A stretch of DNA of 64,000 bases from an uncultured Ruminococcus sp. (lineage in GTDB: Bacteria > Bacillota > Clostridia > Oscillospirales > Ruminococcaceae), in assembly GCA_902788785.1 (NCBI GenBank), contig CADALT010000001.1, forward strand, positions 62,001 through 126,000, in the 5' to 3' direction. Position 1 is the first letter of the stretch. Each line of letters begins with the position of its first letter. This document shows positions 57,972-64,000 of the stretch, piece by piece. The position numbers and the translations under genes were made by a program. A model generated the notes under the pieces. It did not search any database and was not told the origin of the DNA. It worked only from the letters and a program-made list of their open reading frames with translations.

Positions 57972-60215
57972 TTACTTCTTGCTGATAACAACAGCCTGTC
58001 TTCCCAGAGCGTTGTAGCCGTTCATGAATGACTCATAAGGCTCATAATCTGTAGGACCGTACCAGTTGCCGGGATTGTTGTAATCCTCAACATTTGCTAC
58101 GATAAAGCAGCCTGCTGCATTGTCATAACCTGTCAGTACAGCGGTGTGCTGTCTGCCGTACCATGTGAAGGTATAAGTACCCGAACCCGGGTTTGTGTAC
58201 TTTTCGCCCTTTGTCAGTGTCATGGAATTCTGTACATAAGGTGCTACCTCGGAATACCACATGATGATATTATGACCCTTTTCCAGCTCGGCTTTCAGAC
58301 CATCTATATCAAGACCGCCGGAGATCTTTGTATCGCCAAGGTCAAGCTTTGATGGGTCGAACTTAGTGCCATTCTTATTATTGCCTGTGTAATAATCGGT
58401 ATAAAGCGAGATATCATACTTGTCTCTTTCACCGATGTATCTCAGATACTGGTTCGCAGACTGTGCGATAACAGGTGCATAAACACCATAGCCGCCTGTG
58501 CTTTCCATGTGATATGGAGAACCCCAGAAAGCATAGTTTGGATCAACATTGAGATAACCGTTATAGAAAGCTACCTCAGGCATATAGTAGTCGATAAGTG
58601 TGTTCTTGCCAACATCTATACCAAACTGTCCGTTGAGCACAGATGCCAGTGCAGTTTCCTCACAGCCGAGAACTGCGGGCTGACCGCCATTCCAGCTATC
58701 CTGATTGATCGACTTCAGACCGAGGTTAGTATAATCATACATACCCGCCATCTGAATATAACCGATCTGAGAATTTGTATTGGGAACATAAACTGCTGTC
58801 CAGCCGTTGGCAGAAGGTCCCTTCTGGCGAATGGTGGTATTTGCAGCTACTGTGCCCAGTACAGTGGAATTTGTATCCTTAGATGCATAGATATAAGTGC
58901 CGTATGCACTCTTCAGCAGGCAGTCGGTAAATACGGAATATTCTGCATAGTCACCGTAAACGGTCTTGCCGTCCTCTTTCCTGAAAGCACGTACTCTTAC
59001 ATCGTAAGGCTCATGTGTACGCAGTTTAGAGAATGTGCAGGAGTTTGATGTGACATTGTAAATCTGCCAGTTGCCCTCTACCTTGATAGAAGCTTCATAA
59101 CCCTCAGCACCTTCCACGGCATTCCAGCGAACCTCAGCCTTATGGTAGTCGGGAGTATCGCCTGTGATGACAGGTGCAGTCAGCTTGATCTCTTTCTTGA
59201 GCTCAATTTTGACTTCACTTGCCGTATCTGCAGAACCAACAGAGTTTACGGGAACTATCTTGACCTTTGAGTTTTCTTTTATAACGCTGTTATCAATGGT
59301 ATAAGATGTTTCATTTGTTTTTGCAATGAACTGCTCATCTCCATTGCTGTTGACCAGATAGATATTGTAAGCCGTTGCAAGATCTGCTGCCTTCCAGCTG
59401 ACCTGTGTGCTCTTATCATCGGACTTTGCAGTTATATCGCCTTCGATCTTCTCGGGAAGAATGGTCAGCTCAAACTCATATCCGTCAGCAAAATCTCTTA
59501 CCGCTCTGCCCTCGGGAGACTGTACATCACGGCTGGGCATAACACGCAGTGTCAGCTTGCCGTCATTGAACAGCTCATAGGGTATCGCAACAGATGTATT
59601 CTTTGTGAACTGTCTGCGGACGATATTGCCCTTGAATTCAAGAGTATAATCGGTCATACCGTTTACAGGCTTCCAGGTGATCTTGCCTGTTGATCTATTC
59701 ACACGCAGATATGATGTGGTGAAATTAGTAGTCTCATAATGTATCACATCGGGCTTAGGCAGTGTCTTTGGATCTACTATAGCCTTGATGCCTTTGATAT
59801 GTGCAGCGATCATAGCGATATCGGTAACATCTACCTGTCCGTCTAAGTTAACATCTGCACTTACATATGATGATTTACCCAGCGCCGAGATGCCCTTGAT
59901 ATGCGAAGCCAGCATAGCGATATCAGTAACATTGATATTGTCATCGCCGCTTATATCACCAAGGATATGTTCTTTGTCTTCAGCGTTTGTTGAGCCGTCA
60001 TCAGTCGTAAGCGAATCGGTGGTCTCACTATCTGTAGTTTCATCATCAGTGGTCTCACCATCGGTCACTTCTGCATCTTTAGTAGCTGTATCGCTTCCTG
60101 TTGCAGAAACTGTTTCTTTGGATACTGTCTGTTCTTCAGCAGATACAGGCAGCGCCATCTGTCCTGCAGTCATGACCAGAGCAGTCACAGCCGCAAGCAC
60201 TTTTTTGTTCTTCAT
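57972..60215 (-). CDS. Secreted dockerin protein with C39-like cysteine peptidase domain
   Basis: A 747-residue exported protein: signal peptide ending VSA-EE near residue 26, an acidic Thr/Asp linker with repeated TTD units (about 45-80), a type I dockerin with two calcium-loop repeats (85-147: GDISGDDNINVTDIAM and ADVNLDGQVDVTDIAM), fibronectin-III-like modules (about 155-430), an SH3-like segment (about 435-490, YGTYIYASKDTNSTVL) and a C-terminal C39-like peptidase (about 500-747) with QPAVLGCEETALASVL (cysteine) and WYGRQHTAVLTGYD (histidine). The dockerin predicts attachment to a cohesin scaffold; the target of the peptidase is unknown. It shares its N-terminal half with the next gene. 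Confidence 0.9.
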   Translation of the reverse strand: MKNKKVLAAVTALVMTAGQMALPVSAEEQTVSKETVSATGSDTATKDAEVTDGETTDDETTDSETTDSLTTDDGSTNAEDKEHILGDISGDDNINVTDIAMLASHIKGISALGKSSYVSADVNLDGQVDVTDIAMIAAHIKGIKAIVDPKTLPKPDVIHYETTNFTTSYLRVNRSTGKITWKPVNGMTDYTLEFKGNIVRRQFTKNTSVAIPYELFNDGKLTLRVMPSRDVQSPEGRAVRDFADGYEFELTILPEKIEGDITAKSDDKSTQVSWKAADLATAYNIYLVNSNGDEQFIAKTNETSYTIDNSVIKENSKVKIVPVNSVGSADTASEVKIELKKEIKLTAPVITGDTPDYHKAEVRWNAVEGAEGYEASIKVEGNWQIYNVTSNSCTFSKLRTHEPYDVRVRAFRKEDGKTVYGDYAEYSVFTDCLLKSAYGTYIYASKDTNSTVLGTVAANTTIRQKGPSANGWTAVYVPNTNSQIGYIQMAGMYDYTNLGLKSINQDSWNGGQPAVLGCEETALASVLNGQFGIDVGKNTLIDYYMPEVAFYNGYLNVDPNYAFWGSPYHMESTGGYGVYAPVIAQSANQYLRYIGERDKYDISLYTDYYTGNNKNGTKFDPSKLDLGDTKISGGLDIDGLKAELEKGHNIIMWYSEVAPYVQNSMTLTKGEKYTNPGSGTYTFTWYGRQHTAVLTGYDNAAGCFIVANVEDYNNPGNWYGPTDYEPYESFMNGYNALGRQAVVISKK

Positions 60216-60345
60216 TGTTTTGCCCCCTTTGAGTATTTAAAAACACAAAGCTTAATCAGCCTCATGAATATTTAATTCTATCACATCTTTGTTAATATTA
60301 AGTGAATATTCATAAGAAATAAATATAATATTGATAAACCATGTA

Positions 60346-62154
60346 TCAGTCTGTTCCTACAGCGCCGGGAAGATAGTTTTCCAATAATGCCAGAGTATCC
60401 CATGTAGAGGCATTGGTCGAATCGCACTTTGTTACAACGCTTATATATCTTTTTCCGTTGTATTCGGCTACGGTAGAAAGCGTATACATAGCTTCATTGG
60501 TAAATCCTGTTTTGCCGCAGACCAGCTTGCCGTCTTCATATCCGTCCTGATCGGCATCTATAAAGTAGCCGCTGAATTTTGATCGAAATCCGCTTTTTAG
60601 GTATATGCCGTTCAAATGACTCTTTGTGGGGCTGGTAGTGTATGCATAAGCACAAAGCACATCACGGCATCTCTTGTTTTCCATGCAAGCCTTGGTTATA
60701 ACAGCTATATCTTGCGAGCATGAATAGTGGTCGTCATCATGAAGACCCGTCACATTAGCAAAATGCGTGTTTATCAGTCCCAGATCATCAGCTTTTTCAT
60801 TCATCAGTTTAACATATTCTTTTTCAGTACCTGCTATATAATTCGCAAGTCCGATAGCACCATCAGCGCCGCTTGGGAGTATAGTTGCATACATCAGGTC
60901 TTCCATGGTCGCCTCATCTCCGGGCTGAAAGCCTGCCATGCTGGCATCTTCCTCCAGCATCGAGTATATATCATGTTTTGTGAATTTATACTTAGCCTTC
61001 ATATCTTTTATGTTTTCAGCTGCAACAAGTATCGTCATCAGCTTGGTCATTGAGGCAGGGTACATTTTTTCTTTATGATCCAAGCCTGCAATGATCTCGT
61101 TGGCTTCACAGTCATACAAAACCGCTGTATCAAAAGTAGCATTTTTTAGATTTATCGTTCTGTACTGTTCGGAAGCAACAGGTGCGGGCGGTCTGATCTT
61201 AAAAGACACTTCACTTGCAGCTTCGGCAGTACCTATTGAATTCACAGGTACTATCTTTATTCTAGCCTTTTTATCGACTAAGCTGTTATCAAATAAATAG
61301 GATGTATCCCGGACATTGTCAAGCAGCTGCTCTTTATTATTATCATTTATAAGATATACATTGTAGGATGAAGCAAATTCAGCTGCCTTCCAGCTAAGCT
61401 TTGTATGATCTTCCTTGGCTTCTGCTGTGATATTTCCCTCGATCTTTTCAGGCAGTATAGTGATCTTGATCTCATATCCGTCAGCGTGATCCCTCACTAC
61501 CTTGCCTTCGGCAGACTGAACATCTCGACTGGGAATAACACGCAATGTGAGTACCCCGTCGTCAAACTGATCATATGCGATAGGGATAGAAAGACTTGAT
61601 ACGTAGCAGCTGCTGTTATATTTACCCTTAAATTCAAGTGTATAGTTTGGCATACCTGCTACAGGCTGCCATGTGATCTTTTCAGTTTTTTTATTTACGA
61701 GGATAGTACTCTTTGAAAAGTTTGTTGTTTCAGAGTGTATCACTTCGGGCATAGGAAGCGTTTTGGGATCAACGATCGCTTTTATACCGTTGATATGCGC
61801 TGCCAGCTTCGCAATATCAGTAGCATTCAATGCCCCGTCAAAATTAAGATCGGCACGAATATATGAATGCTTTTCAAGCGGTTTTATACCACGTAAGTGC
61901 GATGAAAGCAGGGCTATGTCTGTAACGTTTATACTATCATCACCATTCACATCTCCCAGAGGGTGCTCACCATCATCTTCTTCATCAGTGGTTTCAGCAT
62001 CCGATGTTTCGGCATCAGATAAGATAGAGTTATTTCCGACAAAAGATGATCTGTTATCGGATTCAGTCATTTCATTTGCCGATACAGGCAGCAAACCTTG
62101 TCCAACAGTTATGAATAAAGCCAGAGAAGCTGCAAGGATCTTTTTACTTGTCAT
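60346..62154 (-). CDS. Secreted dockerin protein with D-Ala-D-Ala carboxypeptidase domain
   Basis: A 602-residue exported protein: signal peptide ending VSA-NE near residue 26, a short acidic linker, a type I dockerin (66-127), fibronectin-like modules (about 135-325) closely matching the neighbouring gene, and a penicillin-binding carboxypeptidase domain (about 335-602). The active-site serine motif SMTK is at 368-371 and KTG at 548-550. The third motif, usually SxN, reads SGA at 428-430. The domain would trim peptidoglycan stem peptides; fusing it to a dockerin is unusual. AAGGAGG lies before the ATG. Confidence 0.9.
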   Translation of the reverse strand: MTSKKILAASLALFITVGQGLLPVSANEMTESDNRSSFVGNNSILSDAETSDAETTDEEDDGEHPLGDVNGDDSINVTDIALLSSHLRGIKPLEKHSYIRADLNFDGALNATDIAKLAAHINGIKAIVDPKTLPMPEVIHSETTNFSKSTILVNKKTEKITWQPVAGMPNYTLEFKGKYNSSCYVSSLSIPIAYDQFDDGVLTLRVIPSRDVQSAEGKVVRDHADGYEIKITILPEKIEGNITAEAKEDHTKLSWKAAEFASSYNVYLINDNNKEQLLDNVRDTSYLFDNSLVDKKARIKIVPVNSIGTAEAASEVSFKIRPPAPVASEQYRTINLKNATFDTAVLYDCEANEIIAGLDHKEKMYPASMTKLMTILVAAENIKDMKAKYKFTKHDIYSMLEEDASMAGFQPGDEATMEDLMYATILPSGADGAIGLANYIAGTEKEYVKLMNEKADDLGLINTHFANVTGLHDDDHYSCSQDIAVITKACMENKRCRDVLCAYAYTTSPTKSHLNGIYLKSGFRSKFSGYFIDADQDGYEDGKLVCGKTGFTNEAMYTLSTVAEYNGKRYISVVTKCDSTNASTWDTLALLENYLPGAVGTD

Positions 62155-62240
62155 TGATATCCTCCTTATACGATAAAATGAAAATTATTTTTCAATTATA
62201 CCACTAATATATTGACATAATATGAACATAAAATGTAGAT

Positions 62241-62276
62241 ATATAAAAAAGCCCGAAAGCTTTTCACTTTCGGGCA
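62241..62276 (-). terminator. Terminator of the GT-C glycosyltransferase gene
   Basis: GCCCGAAAG (62251-62259) pairs with CTTTCGGGC (62267-62275) around a 7-nt loop; on the minus strand the stem is followed by TTTTTT. Confidence 0.88.
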
Positions 62277-62308
62277 CGGTTATTATATTGCCGTTTACTA
62301 TAGAAATA

Positions 62309-64000
62309 TCAATAAGTTAATGTAAGATAGATAAGGCAGGTGCATAAGGCAAAAAGCATTGAAACTGCAAGGGATATATTTACCGCTGCGGCAGCTGCCT
62401 TACTCTTTTTGGTGCTGAGAATATCAATGCTAAGACCAATGAAAAGCGCACCTGTTATCACAGTAGGTGTGATGTATCTGAAATTCATGGTACAGGTGAA
62501 CGGATAATCGGCAGCTGTTTTATAGAAGCTAGCCATCATGGTCACATAGAAAAGTGCCACGAACCATTTTTCTATCCTGCCTGCTTTAGTCTTTTTTATG
62601 CACATCACTATCATCGCTATAAACGCAAATGCAGCGATAAATGCACTCAGCCAGAAGAACAGCACCGAAACTTTATTTATATAAGCGTGTTCCATAAAGC
62701 ATGACTCATTGATATATTCGCCGAATATCGAGTTTTTCAGCAGAGTATAAATTGGATTATACTCATTGTAGTTTATGATGTTGCCTGCTTCATCAAGGTC
62801 TGCCCACTGTTCGTAAACATTGCTGACCTGTTTTAAAGAAAAATCTGTTATTCTCGAAACAAAGCTTTGTTCGCCGAGATATTGCAGTGCATCCATTGGG
62901 ATCTCGTGAACATAGGTGATGGGTACCTTCCACTTTATATAATTGCGTATACCGAACCAAAGTCCGAGAGGTACACATATAACGCCGAATACTGCGTACT
63001 GCTTGAAATATTTAGGAAATTCCTTCTTGAAATTCTTTATCAGAACATAAAGGAAAACCGCAGCCACAGGTGGTGCAATCAGTGCCGCCGAAAGTTTAGT
63101 CATCATACCCAGACCAATGCACAAAGCTATCTTTATGATGCCTTTCATAGTCGGCTTTTCATACCATTTAAGTGCAGCAATCACCGCACCTGTTTCCAGT
63201 GCAACAGAAAGCACATCGTTGTTTATACTTCCCGAAAAAAGTATGAAGCATGGGTGCATACTTACAATAATAAGCGGAATATACAAAGCCTTGCCTTTAA
63301 GCTTGAAGTATTTCAGTATCTTATAGGCAGTTATGATTATACACATTGAATAGAAAAGCGTCAGCATCTGCACCGATTCACGGGTAGGGTCACGGCTGAT
63401 GCCGAGTATCTTTTCGTTCACAAACAGCCACAGCGCACTTATAGCGTGATGGAAAGGAGGGTGGCAGAACTGTGCTTTCGTCCTTACATCAAAATCGCTG
63501 AGCGCATGATTATTGTAGAGGTATTCGATATAAGCCGAATGTCCTATATCACCATCAAAACTGCCCACATCATGCTGACGTGTATAACAGGAAGTCCCCA
63601 TCACATAGTATAGTTTAAGGAAAAATCCCACAGCTATCATCAGAAAACTGCCAAGCTGTTCTTTGTATTTTTGGGTATCACTCAAAAGATAGATCAGTAA
63701 ACAAATAACACATCCGCCCATGAACATCCACATTGGTTTATGTTCAGATCTGTTATAAAGCCATGAACCGAAACATAAAGCAATGATACCTGCTGCTTCA
63801 GCTATGGAAGCTGTTGCTTTTTTCAGCTTTCCGCTTTTGAACTTATACAGTATAAAAGCTGTAAATATGCCGATGCACCCAAACAGTTCTATCCACAAAG
63901 CATTCTCGGGAATATTACCCGCAGCACCGAAGGTAAAAGGCGTTATCCCCAGGCATATCGCCAGGGTGATAAGATAAGGATGTGCAGCAAACAGCTTTAC
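62309..64000 (-). CDS. GT-C-type membrane glycosyltransferase (ArnT/PMT-like), 5'-truncated
   Basis: A polytopic membrane protein with at least ten hydrophobic helices. The first TTG in the frame is at 63898, but the frame stays open for another 34 codons to the window edge and encodes a transmembrane-like YLITLAICLGITPFTFG, so the gene starts outside the window (more than 563 residues). GT-C features are an acidic loop QHDVGSFDGDIGHSAYIEYL and the HPPFHHAISALW motif, as in dolichyl- or undecaprenyl-phosphate-sugar-using PMT/ArnT enzymes. The donor and acceptor are unknown. It ends at a strong terminator. Confidence 0.85.
   Translation of the reverse strand, partial: VKLFAAHPYLITLAICLGITPFTFGAAGNIPENALWIELFGCIGIFTAFILYKFKSGKLKKATASIAEAAGIIALCFGSWLYNRSEHKPMWMFMGGCVICLLIYLLSDTQKYKEQLGSFLMIAVGFFLKLYYVMGTSCYTRQHDVGSFDGDIGHSAYIEYLYNNHALSDFDVRTKAQFCHPPFHHAISALWLFVNEKILGISRDPTRESVQMLTLFYSMCIIITAYKILKYFKLKGKALYIPLIIVSMHPCFILFSGSINNDVLSVALETGAVIAALKWYEKPTMKGIIKIALCIGLGMMTKLSAALIAPPVAAVFLYVLIKNFKKEFPKYFKQYAVFGVICVPLGLWFGIRNYIKWKVPITYVHEIPMDALQYLGEQSFVSRITDFSLKQVSNVYEQWADLDEAGNIINYNEYNPIYTLLKNSIFGEYINESCFMEHAYINKVSVLFFWLSAFIAAFAFIAMIVMCIKKTKAGRIEKWFVALFYVTMMASFYKTAADYPFTCTMNFRYITPTVITGALFIGLSIDILSTKKSKAAAAAVNISLAVSMLFALCTCLIYLTLTY

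Noticed and set aside
1-64000. CRISPR arrays, insertion sequences, tRNA or rRNA genes
   Set aside because: No regularly spaced repeats, transposase genes with terminal repeats, or cloverleaf/rRNA signatures were seen in any intergenic gap.

Overview
The window reads as a piece of chromosome from a Gram-positive, spore-lineage anaerobe of the Clostridia, most likely a cellulolytic Ruminococcus-type organism (inference). The evidence is a complete spoIIIA operon, Firmicutes gene order (spoIIIA, Gls24, nusB, xseAB, ispA, dxs, tlyA, argR, recN), a CIRCE heat-shock operator, a two-gene SufC/SufBD Fe-S system, ThyX rather than ThyA, and two secreted proteins with type I dockerins. No phage, transposon, CRISPR array, rRNA or tRNA was seen. 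Genes are densely packed in long co-directional runs bounded by hairpin terminators, and most promoters have TTGNNN-17 bp-TATAAT spacing.

Layout. 1-0.74 kb: 3' part of an S41 peptidase gene. 0.8-7.3 kb (minus): thiamine operon thiS-F-G-H-tenI/thiE2-thiE-D-C behind a TPP riboswitch and an intrinsic terminator. 7.4-9.2 kb (minus): sufC-sufBD. 9.3-14.6 kb: an orphan membrane protein, a degenerate-GGDEF/EAL c-di-GMP phosphodiesterase, a TraB/GumN lipoprotein and a histidine-kinase-like ATPase. 14.8-19.5 kb (plus): spoIIIAA-AH behind a sigma-E-like promoter. 19.6-29.5 kb (plus): Gls24, nusB, a TsaD/Kae1 paralogue, xseA, xseB, ispA, dxs, tlyA, nadK, argR, recN. 29.6-30.5 kb: an AraC/GyrI-type regulator. 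30.7-37.0 kb (plus): thyX-tmk-DUF2156-DJ-1-5-FTHF cyclo-ligase-mltG-U32 peptidase.

37.1-49.6 kb (minus): a full arginine gene run argG, argH, argC, argJ, argB, argD, argF, interleaved with a pentapeptide-repeat protein, a pyrophosphatase-like protein, a GH3-like lipoprotein, a GNAT enzyme and two small membrane proteins. It starts from a control region with ArgR-like boxes and divergent promoters. 49.7-51.9 kb (plus): flavin reductase-like protein, NfeD, SPFH protein. 51.9-54.0 kb (minus): nagA and a Xer-type recombinase. 54.2-56.6 kb (minus): an NAD cluster, NrtR-like Nudix regulator, nadE, a NADAR protein and a 63-residue protein. 56.7-57.9 kb: a GNAT gene and a CIRCE-controlled hsp20. 58.0-62.2 kb (minus): two dockerin proteins sharing one N-terminal module but carrying different catalytic domains (C39-like cysteine peptidase; D-Ala-D-Ala carboxypeptidase). 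62.3-64.0 kb: a GT-C-type membrane glycosyltransferase running off the window edge.

How the genes connect: dxs makes DXP both for the isoprenoid step of ispA and for the thiazole made by ThiG/ThiH/ThiS/ThiF. nadK and the NrtR-nadE-NADAR cluster bear on NAD(P). ArgR is encoded in the window and its likely targets lie upstream of argG. ThyX, Tmk and 5-FTHF cyclo-ligase share thymidylate/folate metabolism. Starts were adjusted from the longest open frame wherever a Shine-Dalgarno sequence made a downstream start clearly better. All functional names come from reading motifs and gene order by eye; no database search was run.
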